Program-made: the position numbers and the translations under genes
The notes under the pieces: generated by a model
The model's input: only the letters and a program-made list of their open reading frames with translations
The model's database searches: none
What the model was told of the DNA's origin: nothing
Assembly: GCA_013138965.1 (NCBI GenBank)
Contig: WTBT01000017.1
Location: 1-64,000, forward strand
DNA length: 64,000 bases
Source of the DNA: Candidatus Aegiribacteria sp.
GTDB taxonomy: Bacteria; Fermentibacterota; Fermentibacteria; Fermentibacterales; JCC-6
Reading direction: 5' to 3'
Shown here: piece after piece, positions 43,067 through 52,003 of the stretch
Layout: the number at the start of each line of letters is the position of its first letter
How positions within the stretch are numbered: position 1 is the first letter of the stretch

Positions 43067-44428
43067 ATGAACAGATCTGATAAGAAAAGCCACAGGATAC
43101 ACAGAATATTCCTCGGAATTGGTGAAGTTGCTGGATATTATACAAATCTTAAAAAAGGTTTCGATGAACTTGGGATAAAATCGTACTTTTTCAGCATTGA
43201 TGGTCACCCGTTCAGTTATGGTAATGACAATAAAAAGAAAAATCCATATATGAGGTTGATGACATTGTTCTTATCCAGGAAAATATCAGCAAAGAAAAGG
43301 AAATCACTGTGTGAACTCTGGTGGACCTTATTACTGGTGATGATACTGTTTCCCCTGCGATTGGCCTTGCTTATCTGGTCATTATTCTGGTGTGATGTTT
43401 TCGTTTTTCATGGTACATCTTCTTTCTTTCACGGCACATCTTCCTTTTTTGAGATGTATGACTTACCAATACTGAAGCTGTTCGGCAAGCGGATTATCTG
43501 GGTATTTCATGGCAGTGACACAAGACCGGCCTACATAAGTGGTTCAAGTGTTTCAAAAGATTATGGCTGCTTGATTGAAAAATGTGCCAGGATTGCAAAA
43601 ATGCAGAAGAAATGGGTCAGGCGAATAGAACACTACGCCGATGTCATCATAAGCCATCCTCCAAGTTCACATTTTAGTGAGAAGAAATTTGTGCGATACC
43701 TCACGATCGGGAATCCATTTTCCTGCAGTTATAATAAGAATACTGATGATAATATCGTAGAAGCAAATAAGATAATGCGAATTGTCCACGCTCCCTCCTT
43801 CTCCGAATTCAAGGGATCAGGTGTATTCCGCGATATTATCGGAAGGATGAAAAATAAGGGATACTCCCTTGAGTTTATCGAAATAGTCGGTAAACCAAAT
43901 TCAGAAGTATTAAAGGAACTGGCTGACTGTGATTTTGTGATCGATCAGCTATACTCTGATACAGTAATGGCCGGTCTGGCTACTGAAGCCGCTTTTTTGG
44001 GGAAACCTGCAGTGGTCGGAGGTTACGCATCAATCGAGGATATGGGAATCCTGCATGGCGCGCCTGTCCCTCCAACCGAATATCACAATCCGGATGAAAT
44101 TGAAACCGCAATCGAAAAACTTATTACGAATCATGAACATCGAGTTAAGCTGGGAGAAAATGCAAAGGACTTTGTACTGAAACAATGGGCTCCCGCAAAA
44201 GTGGCTGAACGATTCCTGCGCGTCATCAATGATGACTATCCTGAAGAATGGCTTTATGACCCGAAAGATATTCGGTATCTTCACGGATGCGGGATTTCAG
44301 AGCATAATGTAAAGGCATTATTAACACAATTCGTGAGGCATGCGGGAAAAGAAGGTTTGTGCCTGTCTGATAAACCGGAATTGGAAGATAAGATCATTGA
44401 GTTCTCTTATTCCGATGCATCTGAATGA
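43067..44428 (+). CDS. Glycosyltransferase (GT-B fold, family 1/4-like)
   Basis: N-terminal domain with GEVAGYYTNLKKGFDELG and WVFHGSDTRPAY, C-terminal domain with RIVHAPSFSEFKGSGVF and VIDQLYSDTVMAGLATEAAFLGKPAV, the usual donor-site arrangement. A hydrophobic stretch at about residues 90-110 suggests membrane association. FHGTSSF is repeated twice in tandem just after it (about residues 115-130). ATG 43067 is preferred to TTG 43058; neither has an obvious ribosome-binding site. Confidence 0.75.
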   Translation: MNRSDKKSHRIHRIFLGIGEVAGYYTNLKKGFDELGIKSYFFSIDGHPFSYGNDNKKKNPYMRLMTLFLSRKISAKKRKSLCELWWTLLLVMILFPLRLALLIWSLFWCDVFVFHGTSSFFHGTSSFFEMYDLPILKLFGKRIIWVFHGSDTRPAYISGSSVSKDYGCLIEKCARIAKMQKKWVRRIEHYADVIISHPPSSHFSEKKFVRYLTIGNPFSCSYNKNTDDNIVEANKIMRIVHAPSFSEFKGSGVFRDIIGRMKNKGYSLEFIEIVGKPNSEVLKELADCDFVIDQLYSDTVMAGLATEAAFLGKPAVVGGYASIEDMGILHGAPVPPTEYHNPDEIETAIEKLITNHEHRVKLGENAKDFVLKQWAPAKVAERFLRVINDDYPEEWLYDPKDIRYLHGCGISEHNVKALLTQFVRHAGKEGLCLSDKPELEDKIIEFSYSDASE

Positions 44429-44492
44429 ATTTAGATAATTGTGAATTAATGATGCTTATTAAATATTCACATAGTTATACAAGTATTATATT

Positions 44493-45413
44493 ATGAGTAT
44501 AGTTAAGTTAAAGTCTAACTGGTACAGTAGAATTCTTCTCATTATAGTGCTGCTTGCGGTTACCTGGATGGTATGGAAGAATATTTCTGAAATATCCAGT
44601 TATGATTTTGAATTGAAGTATGAATATTTCATTGCAGGTTCTATTTTAATTATCATAAATTATCTATACTGTTTTTTGATCTGGCATCGGCTAACAATTT
44701 CTATGGGGCTGCATGTTCCAATGATCAGGGCTGCAAGAGGATGGTTTCTTTCATATCTTGGCAAATATGTTCCGGGAAAGATTACACTCTTACTGGTCAG
44801 AATGGATGCATACCGCGGTTTTTCAAAGAAGAAAGTGGCAGTTGCTACAATGGTGGAATACATTATCGCACTTACCGCTTCATGTCTGGTGTTGCTTATT
44901 TCAGTATCCTTTTCTCCGGGCATTGTTCCAGGATATGTACGCTGGATAGCGGCTGCAGGTGCTACTGTGATGCTGACTGTCCTATATCCTCCATTTCTTA
45001 GAACACTCGTAAACATGGGATTCAGATTAATAAAGCAAACTCCTTTGCTTGAGGTTCCGAAATTCAGAAATATTCTGTCCTTCATTGGAGCCTATATTAT
45101 TGCCTTTCTTTTATCAGGTCTTGCACTTTTTCTTATATTTAACTCCCTTTCGCCCGTAAGCTTCAGATATTATCTTATCATCACAGGCATTTACAGTATC
45201 GCAGGATTAATTGGTCTTGCAGCATTCTTTGCTCCCAGCGGCATCGGTGTCCGGGAGGGTGTGCTGTTTCTTATCCTGCCCGCATTTATTGCAAAACCAA
45301 CTGTAATTGTTGGTGTGATCGCCATACGTCTTGTAACTACCGCAGTAGAGCTTTTTCTGGTGGCTGTTTTTGTTATCGCCCAAAAAATCTTCTCAAATAA
45401 GAGATTGAAATGA
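44493..45413 (+). CDS. UPF0104/lysylphosphatidylglycerol-synthase-like membrane protein
   Basis: Eight or so membrane helices with GWFLSYLGKYVPGKI and the family mark AAFFAPSGIGVREGVLFLI. Members of this family are flippase-like or lipid-modifying proteins and are common in glycan loci. It may translocate a lipid-linked sugar. It overlaps the next gene by four bases (ATGA). Confidence 0.82.
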   Translation: MSIVKLKSNWYSRILLIIVLLAVTWMVWKNISEISSYDFELKYEYFIAGSILIIINYLYCFLIWHRLTISMGLHVPMIRAARGWFLSYLGKYVPGKITLLLVRMDAYRGFSKKKVAVATMVEYIIALTASCLVLLISVSFSPGIVPGYVRWIAAAGATVMLTVLYPPFLRTLVNMGFRLIKQTPLLEVPKFRNILSFIGAYIIAFLLSGLALFLIFNSLSPVSFRYYLIITGIYSIAGLIGLAAFFAPSGIGVREGVLFLILPAFIAKPTVIVGVIAIRLVTTAVELFLVAVFVIAQKIFSNKRLK

Positions 45414-47173
45414 TTGTATTCATCAGTACTTTAATCTTCTTTTCAGTAGTGGCTGTATCCATCAGCGGATGGGGAGTTCTAGCGCTTCCTAACTCAGAAT
45501 CGTGGTCAAGGAAATTCGGCGCTGGAAGCCTGCTGATGTTTTTCCTTATATCGGCTGCCGGATGGTCAGGGCTTCTTGTACCTGCCCTGCTATGGGCAAT
45601 CCTTGCCATCGGAACTCTTCTATGGGTTCGACCAGGACGGTTCTCTATGCCCAGGGGCAGCGTAATGCTAGCACTCTGCGGATTGATACTTTTCCCTCTT
45701 ATACTCCTCCCGCCGATTTCCAGAGACGCAATGATTCATCATCTTTATCAGGCCAGGATCTGGCTTGAAGCAGGAAGGATTGTCAGACCGGATTGGTCTG
45801 GAATTTTCAGTTATCCATACCTGGTCGAATCTTTCTATACGATTACAGGCGGAACTTTCGGATTCAGAGTCTCAAGAGCGGTAAGTCTTCTTGGTTTCCT
45901 TGCCGGCTGCTCCGTGGTTACAGGTTACTTCCTCAGGAAAGGAAGAAAGAAGATTGCGATTCTTTCTCTGATTGTGCTGATGAGTATTCCTGAACTTGTC
46001 AGAAATGCAACCTGGAGTTATTCAGATTCTTTTCTTATCTTCTTTTCTCTTCTCGCCTATCTGGAGCTTATCAGAAAAGAAGCTAATCCCGTTCTTGCGG
46101 TACTGTGGGCTGGAGGCGCGAGCTGCTGTAAGTACAACGGTTTCATTGTGCTTCTATCCGTCTGTATTCTTCTGCCGTATTTCTTTAGAAACATGACCAG
46201 GAGAGCTGTTCTATATTCTATTTTCGCTGCTCTCTTTACCACGGCATGGTGGGTTATTCCAAATATCCTGCAATGGGGTAATCCGGTATATCCGCTGTTT
46301 CAGGGGATCTTCGGCCCTGATACTCAGCTTAACAGCAGAGCAGCTGGATACTATGCCATGAACACTGTCAGTACCTCTCTCAATGGAATCCTGGATTACC
46401 TCCTTCTTCCTGTCCGAATATCGCTTCATGGAGAGTGGAACAATCCTGCTCTGTTCGACGGGTCATCCGGACCCTTGCTTCTGGCAGGCACGATCCTTGC
46501 TTTTCCATTAGTGAAATACAAAAGACGGAAATTCCTGCTGCCGTTTATTTATATGGTTATAACACTGATCGCAAATGGAGCAGCTGTCAGGGTTCGATAC
46601 CTTCTTCCAGGTCTTGTAATGCTATCCATTCCGGTATCAGAAGCATTCGGAAACCTTCTCATGAACAGAAGTAAAATCATGAGATCTGCTGCACTTCTTC
46701 TGATTTCTGTATGCGTGATCTGGTCAGCAGACAAAATCATGAACCTTTACGTACACGAAAGACCATGGGAATTTCTGGATGATGAAACATATCTTGATGA
46801 AAACGCTTTCTATTATGACTTTTTTCAGAAATGTGATCGCTACATATCCCAAAGTGATACAACGCTGTTAGTTAATATGAACCGTCCATTCTATTTTCCA
46901 GGATATGCTGTTTTCGATCATAAAGTAGTGCCGTTTGAATTGATGGAGATGCTCTGGGCAGGAATGGATTCCGGGGAGATGATGAATGCACTCCGGAACA
47001 GGGGAATAACTCATTTAGCCCTGGATATGTTTCTTACCTCAATAAATATTACTCCGGAATTATCAGCCGGTGAACTGGAACAATGGAGGAAATTCCTCTC
47101 CTTCAATCTTCATCCATTATTAACTGTTGACCGCTTCATTCTGTTCAGGCTCAAATCCGGTCCCGGCTCTTAA
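45410..47173 (+). CDS. Large GT-C-like membrane glycosyltransferase
   Basis: Twelve or more predicted helices over 500 residues, an early periplasmic loop PPISRDAMIHHLYQARIWLEA and ATWSYSDSFLIFFSLLAYLE, then a C-terminal soluble domain (DYFFQKCD-like segment to LFRLK). The Asp in the first loop is the expected position of a GT-C catalytic acid. Family 39/83-like by shape only. The gap to 47192 carries the AAGGAG ribosome-binding site of the next gene. Confidence 0.65.
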   Translation: MIVFISTLIFFSVVAVSISGWGVLALPNSESWSRKFGAGSLLMFFLISAAGWSGLLVPALLWAILAIGTLLWVRPGRFSMPRGSVMLALCGLILFPLILLPPISRDAMIHHLYQARIWLEAGRIVRPDWSGIFSYPYLVESFYTITGGTFGFRVSRAVSLLGFLAGCSVVTGYFLRKGRKKIAILSLIVLMSIPELVRNATWSYSDSFLIFFSLLAYLELIRKEANPVLAVLWAGGASCCKYNGFIVLLSVCILLPYFFRNMTRRAVLYSIFAALFTTAWWVIPNILQWGNPVYPLFQGIFGPDTQLNSRAAGYYAMNTVSTSLNGILDYLLLPVRISLHGEWNNPALFDGSSGPLLLAGTILAFPLVKYKRRKFLLPFIYMVITLIANGAAVRVRYLLPGLVMLSIPVSEAFGNLLMNRSKIMRSAALLLISVCVIWSADKIMNLYVHERPWEFLDDETYLDENAFYYDFFQKCDRYISQSDTTLLVNMNRPFYFPGYAVFDHKVVPFELMEMLWAGMDSGEMMNALRNRGITHLALDMFLTSINITPELSAGELEQWRKFLSFNLHPLLTVDRFILFRLKSGPGS

Positions 47174-47191
47174 CCGCGGAAGGAGTTCAGA

Positions 47192-48121
47192 ATTTTCATT
47201 TACGCTTGTTTAAGCCTGGCGCTTCTTTCCGGTCATGTTCCATATCAATCAGGCCGGCATGAATTTACAGTGATAAATGAAGTAAGGGATCTTGAAATAG
47301 TCAGTCTTTATGTCTGGGGCGCAGGACATAAAAGCAAAGGGGATAACAGACTGCATTCCAGTTTACAGCCGGATTCAAGTGTTACTTTATCTTTGCCATC
47401 GGGAAATTGCAACATCCTCGCGTTTGATGAGTTGGGCAACTCATATGGTATCGCTGGAAACTATCAGAAAAACGCTCCCGATACTATTACTGTCGACCTG
47501 GAATACCTTACTTCCGGAAGACCAAACGCTGATTATGGACATTATATGCTGAACCTGACTAATTCACTTCACGGATTTGCACTGGATACGCTTATGCTCT
47601 CTTCAAAACAGCTTATCGAAGACATCATAATAGATGATTTCAGAATATTCCCCGGAGCCAGTACCATTATCTGGCTGGATAAAGGTATCTATTCGATCAA
47701 TGTTGTAGATCAGATCGGCAGAATATACAGTGCAGATTATATCACCGTACCGTCTGACAGCTGCGTTGTTAGTATAATCAGCACTATGATCATCAATCCG
47801 CAACCACCTGTTGGAATAACAGGAAACGGCTCTGGATCACTCTTTATAGAGAACTGTCTTCCGATGTCAGTGATTACGGAAATGCAAATAATCGCACAGA
47901 ATGTTTCGGATGGGATTTTCCTGGATAGTATAGCCCTTCAGCCCGGAGCAAGCATAATTGCGAAGCTGAATCCGGGAAATTATTCGGTAACGGCAACAGA
48001 CGAATTTGGCGCTGAATACAACATTTCCATTGAGCAGCAGGATACGGGAACACTAAGATTGCCGATAGTAAATGAATATCTGCATTATGATTTCAGCTTT
48101 CCCAAAAACGGTCTGGAATAA
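47192..48121 (+). CDS. Exported protein with three tandem beta-rich repeats, ATT start
   Basis: The track starts at GTG 47270 without a ribosome-binding site. The frame stays open back to the previous stop and has AAGGAG (47180-47185) six bases before an ATT at 47192, followed by a signal sequence (FIYACLSLALLSG). I take the ATT as the start. The mature part has three related units of about 60-85 residues, each ending in the pattern LxPxxS...LxxGxYxxxxxDxxGxxY (for example SLQPDSSVTLSLPSG, IFPGASTIIWLDKG, ALQPGASIIAKLNPG). This looks like a small beta-sandwich repeat. Function unknown; it lies between two GT-C membrane proteins. Confidence 0.7.
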   Translation: MFIYACLSLALLSGHVPYQSGRHEFTVINEVRDLEIVSLYVWGAGHKSKGDNRLHSSLQPDSSVTLSLPSGNCNILAFDELGNSYGIAGNYQKNAPDTITVDLEYLTSGRPNADYGHYMLNLTNSLHGFALDTLMLSSKQLIEDIIIDDFRIFPGASTIIWLDKGIYSINVVDQIGRIYSADYITVPSDSCVVSIISTMIINPQPPVGITGNGSGSLFIENCLPMSVITEMQIIAQNVSDGIFLDSIALQPGASIIAKLNPGNYSVTATDEFGAEYNISIEQQDTGTLRLPIVNEYLHYDFSFPKNGLE

Positions 48122-48124
48122 CAA

Positions 48125-50005
48125 ATGGGTGGTAATACGGCTCTGACCAACTGGCTCAGTATCAATTCGCTCGCCTGGTCGCTTCTTCGTATCGCAATTG
48201 TCTGGCTTGCTTTTTATGGCGCAGGTTCACTGACAATGCGATTCAGTTTAATGAAAAAGCACTTCAGGTTGATGCCTTCGGTTATCCCCGGAATGCTTAT
48301 TTACATGGGAGTAATAGTACTTCTTTCACTACTTCATCTGCTCACCAGAGGATTTTTACCCATCTTCATAATAATGGGTGCTTTAACCGGGCTGGTACTA
48401 CTTTACGTGCGATTGAAAAAGTACTTCTCCATTTTCCGCTTCAAATTGGAGCATTCTGTAATTATCCTGCCTTTCCTCCTGGCAGGATACATTCTGATTA
48501 CAAATATGATGCTGACGGGTCGTCCGGAAATGAATTTCAATGATACCCAGGTGACTTACCTTGTTCAACCAGACAGATGGCTGAATGATGGTCAGATTAG
48601 CTTTCTTGATGAAACAATATTTTCTGCCTTTCCAATGACTTCGGAAATGCTGTTACTGCTGCCTTCTTCACTTGCAGCTGATAGAGTGGATCAACTTATT
48701 CTAGGCCAGCTGTTTGAACTGAGCATGACTATTGGATTGATCCTGCTTGGCATGGCAATACTCGGGTTCGGGTGGAAATGGTATCCGGCTGCATTGATCA
48801 GTATTACCGGATGCTCCACAATTCTTCTATGGTGCCATTTCGCCAAACCCGATGCTACTGCTCTCTTCTTTGTCACAATTGCCCTGACTATTCTATTTAA
48901 ACAGATAATAGATAAGGATTACCATTCCGATTTGTCAGCATTTATAGTAATGGGTCTGGCGTTGACATCAAAAATTACAATTTACATTGTGCTTATTCCG
49001 TTTATCATAATGTATGTGTATAATATTTTATATAATAAACCTGACAGATATTATAGATTTTCAAGCATTATTCTGTTGATTATACTACCTCTTATTTTTA
49101 TGTTGCGGACGTTTATCCATACAGGAACTTTCTTCTACCCGCATGCTTCATTTACATCTCTACTGAAGCCTGAATGGCTGATGCCTGAAATACATCTTAC
49201 TTACTTTACATTCAACGATAGAAGTTCTGATTTCTACCCGACTGTAGGAATTCTTCAGAATATCTGGCATTACTTCGGAACCTGGAACTCTTCTATTTTT
49301 CTTCTGCTTGGAGGATACATTCTCACAATAAAGAGAAAGTATCTGAAAAGAAGAACTTTGATCATCACTGGTGTTGGGATTTACGCGATTATTTCCCTTA
49401 TTATGTTCTATCCTGCTTGGTGGGGGGCAAAATACGGAATAATGCTGATTCCCTTTGCCACACTGTTCGGTCTTTCTATGTTCAGGCACCTGAAATATGG
49501 CCTGGTTTCCGCGACTGTTCTGACAGTAATAATATATTTCATATATGACACTTCTTTATCACCAACTGAACACTACGGATTGGAATTCAGAACCGGACTG
49601 ATCGAATCCTATGTATGCAACGATTGGAAGGCATCAGGTTTGCAGTTTATCGAGAAACAACCTGAACTGAAAGCGACACTATGGATGAATTCCCATCTTC
49701 CGGGTAATTCAACAATCCTTTCATTTTTTGATAGAAAACGCTATTTCTATAATCACAGGTGGATTACTGCATTTGAGCATCCTGTTGCCGCGCAGATATA
49801 TTTAAGCAACAGTATTGAGTATGAAATCATGATTCTTAAAGAGTTGGATATAGATTATATCATCCTTGTAGAAAGTAACCCCGCGCCATTCGATGATGAG
49901 AACTCAGTTGAACTCTTTTCAAGAATCGGCCGGGGAGATGTGCTTGAACCGTTTGCGAATATCGATGGACACACAATATACAGGTTTTACCCTTCAAACC
50001 TGTGA
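48125..50005 (+). CDS. Large polytopic membrane protein, GT-C-like
   Basis: About 13 membrane helices, with the periplasmic MNFNDTQVTYLVQPDRWLND loop near residue 140 and a C-terminal soluble domain of about 120 residues (LWMNSHLPGNSTILSFFDRK, DIDYIILVESNP). Its shape matches the preceding GT-C-like proteins. The C-terminal part has the form found at the end of several bacterial GT39-like proteins. The start is three bases after the stop of the repeat protein. A strong hairpin follows the stop. Confidence 0.65.
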   Translation: MGGNTALTNWLSINSLAWSLLRIAIVWLAFYGAGSLTMRFSLMKKHFRLMPSVIPGMLIYMGVIVLLSLLHLLTRGFLPIFIIMGALTGLVLLYVRLKKYFSIFRFKLEHSVIILPFLLAGYILITNMMLTGRPEMNFNDTQVTYLVQPDRWLNDGQISFLDETIFSAFPMTSEMLLLLPSSLAADRVDQLILGQLFELSMTIGLILLGMAILGFGWKWYPAALISITGCSTILLWCHFAKPDATALFFVTIALTILFKQIIDKDYHSDLSAFIVMGLALTSKITIYIVLIPFIIMYVYNILYNKPDRYYRFSSIILLIILPLIFMLRTFIHTGTFFYPHASFTSLLKPEWLMPEIHLTYFTFNDRSSDFYPTVGILQNIWHYFGTWNSSIFLLLGGYILTIKRKYLKRRTLIITGVGIYAIISLIMFYPAWWGAKYGIMLIPFATLFGLSMFRHLKYGLVSATVLTVIIYFIYDTSLSPTEHYGLEFRTGLIESYVCNDWKASGLQFIEKQPELKATLWMNSHLPGNSTILSFFDRKRYFYNHRWITAFEHPVAAQIYLSNSIEYEIMILKELDIDYIILVESNPAPFDDENSVELFSRIGRGDVLEPFANIDGHTIYRFYPSNL

Positions 50006-50026
50006 CTATTTTAGCAATTACACTGA

Positions 50027-50052
50027 AGCGGCGGGTTTTAAAACCCGCCGCT
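50027..50052. terminator. Bidirectional terminator-like hairpin
   Basis: A perfect 26-base palindrome with AGCGGCGGG arms and a TTTTAAAA centre lies between the convergent GT-C gene (plus) and the pilin gene (minus). A short TTT follows on the plus strand. It probably ends both transcripts. Confidence 0.7.
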
Positions 50053-50076
50053 TTCGCAATCTGATAAATCAGACTT

Positions 50077-50451
50077 TTACTGCCAGGATGTTATACCAGT
50101 TACAATACTACCATGAGAAAGAGGAGCACCAGCAGTAGCGCATGGAATGTTGTAACCTGTGGCAGTGACATTACCTGCTACATATGCAATTCCAGGATTG
50201 GCGGTAGGACAGTGGAGCAGGTTAGCGTTGTCCATCACTCCAGAATTAGTAAGATCGTTAACAGATGTGAAGTAGCTATGACCGCCGTGGTATATGGATT
50301 CACCGGTACCCAGACACCTGAGATTGCTCCTGCAGGATACCTGCTCCGCCTGATCCTTGACGCTGGAGAACTTCGGTATCGCTATGGCAGCAAGGATACC
50401 GATGATGACCACAACGATCATCAGCTCGATGAGGGTGAAACCTTTTTTCAT
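50077..50451 (-). CDS. pilA: Type IV pilin-like protein (second paralogue)
   Basis: Prepilin motif KKGFTLIELMIVVVIIGILA directly after the start, at ATG 50451 with AAAGGA six to seven bases upstream (the track's 50481 adds a non-homologous 10 residues). 124 aa; Cys in SCRSN, LLHCPTAN and NIPCATAG match the paralogue at 37023. It is the pilin closest to pilR/pilS/pilC/pilT/pilB and has the best sigma-54 site, so it is the best candidate for the major pilin. Confidence 0.9.
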   Translation of the reverse strand: MKKGFTLIELMIVVVIIGILAAIAIPKFSSVKDQAEQVSCRSNLRCLGTGESIYHGGHSYFTSVNDLTNSGVMDNANLLHCPTANPGIAYVAGNVTATGYNIPCATAGAPLSHGSIVTGITSWQ

Positions 50452-50517
50452 TTTGATTCCTTTCGACTTTGGGGTTAACATTAATACCTTTCAGAATCTT
50501 CATTCTTACTATACACT

Positions 50518-50536
50518 GAAGCAATATGTTTGCCAA
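50518..50536 (-). promoter_or_regulatory. Sigma-54 promoter of the second pilin gene
   Basis: Minus-strand TTGGCAAACATATTGCTT fits the -24/-12 consensus: GG and GC are ten bases apart and TTGC is exact. It lies about 67 bases before the pilin ATG. A PilR-like sigma-54 activator is encoded 1.5 kb away, as in the classic PilS-PilR control of pilA. Confidence 0.7.
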
Positions 50537-50665
50537 GCCATAATATCCGGTGTTTATTCCGTCATGAGCACATATTATTACTTCCCGAATATCTAAGATG
50601 GTGTGATAAACGAAAGACACCTATTGCAAATTGCAAGACCGGGGTTCTATTACGCATTCAGCAAT

Positions 50666-52003
50666 TCAGAAATCAGTGAAGAATGGGCGGTTCGGATTAT
50701 CCTTAATCGTGGCATCTATCAGGCGGTCGGCCAATTCCTCGCGGGACATGCTGAAATCACCGACATCCAATACACCTTTAGACAGATCAACGTCCGGATT
50801 GAACCATGTTGCCATACGCTCGAACCATCCGGAGAAATTCCCGGTTGACAGAAGAACGATATCCGGCCTTCTGTCCTCCACATATTTCAGTACCCATCCG
50901 CCGTAAAGAAGGTCATTGCTTCTGAGAAAGAAAACCGATTCGTACGGTGCGGGAGCGAAGTACTCCTTTATTTCATTTTGCTGATCGGGCAGGGGGTTCC
51001 ATTGCAGAACTCCCGCCGTGAGAACGGCTCCTGCGGCCAATATGCCAGCGAAGCGCCTCCAGCTGTATATGACGTTCATACCTGCGGCGGCAAGCGCCAG
51101 GATTACAAAAAGGGAAAGAATCGCGGTCTGGGTTGTTCCCGCTGCCATGGGATTGATATAGGCAACAAATAGCAGATCGAGAACAACCAGTATTTCCAGT
51201 CTAATCAGTAGTTTCCTATCGGTTCCGAAAAGCCGTATTGCTCCGATGATCGCAGGTAACAGAAGGACAGGCCATAGAATTCTCCAGAGGGCTCCGAGAT
51301 GCCGGAGCAGAACATCTGCTGAAATACCCCACATACTTCCGCCGTACACTTCCCTGTACCCTCCCGCCGTTACCTGCCTGATGAATTTACCCACTGCTCC
51401 GGTGCTGCCCCAGTCTACTATTGCACCCGAAGCTGAATACAGAGGAAGCGCAAGGTATAGACTCAATCCAAGCAGGAGGCCGCAGAAGAACTGCAGTACT
51501 GAGGAGCGTTTGAACTCAAACAGGACAACAAGGAAGATCCCCTGCGGGTGAATTGCCAGGGCGAGCCCCAGAAGGAACCCCGCTTCAAGGTTGAAGGGCG
51601 GTTTTCTGAAGTACGCAACCGCGTATATCAGAAAAAGGAAACCGTAAGCATCCCAGATAAGAAGTCTTCCGGCAATCGAAGGCAGCAGGAGAATCCCGGT
51701 GAGAAAAAATAGTGAGGAAACTGTGTGCTTCTTTGTTATCAGGACCAGCGCTGATGCCGCGACAAACGCGAATAGTACTCTTAAACCCTCTTCCCCGAAG
51801 AGTATCCATGACAATCTTGATGAAAGGCTTACAAGGGGAAGACCGGGCGGATGGTTGATGCCTCCAAGCCGCGCAACTGTAAGAAACTCACCCCCGTCTT
51901 CAACAGGGATGCCCCTCTGGCCGGTTAGAAAAGCAATGAAGAACAGTATCAGAAAACAAAATGCTGTTACCGGTAAACGCATACTGCCACTATTGCGCGT
52001 CAT
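50666..52003 (-). CDS. DUF2723 family membrane protein
   Basis: The N-terminal signature VEDGGEFLTVARLGGINHPPGLPL is that of DUF2723, a group of large GT-C-like membrane proteins common in FCB bacteria. About nine helices follow, then a short soluble tail (ESVFFLRSNDLLYGGWVLKYV, RRPDIVLLSTGNFSG). At 445 aa it is short for the family. It overlaps the pilR stop by four bases, so it is co-transcribed with the pilus regulators. Confidence 0.75.
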   Translation of the reverse strand: MTRNSGSMRLPVTAFCFLILFFIAFLTGQRGIPVEDGGEFLTVARLGGINHPPGLPLVSLSSRLSWILFGEEGLRVLFAFVAASALVLITKKHTVSSLFFLTGILLLPSIAGRLLIWDAYGFLFLIYAVAYFRKPPFNLEAGFLLGLALAIHPQGIFLVVLFEFKRSSVLQFFCGLLLGLSLYLALPLYSASGAIVDWGSTGAVGKFIRQVTAGGYREVYGGSMWGISADVLLRHLGALWRILWPVLLLPAIIGAIRLFGTDRKLLIRLEILVVLDLLFVAYINPMAAGTTQTAILSLFVILALAAAGMNVIYSWRRFAGILAAGAVLTAGVLQWNPLPDQQNEIKEYFAPAPYESVFFLRSNDLLYGGWVLKYVEDRRPDIVLLSTGNFSGWFERMATWFNPDVDLSKGVLDVGDFSMSREELADRLIDATIKDNPNRPFFTDF

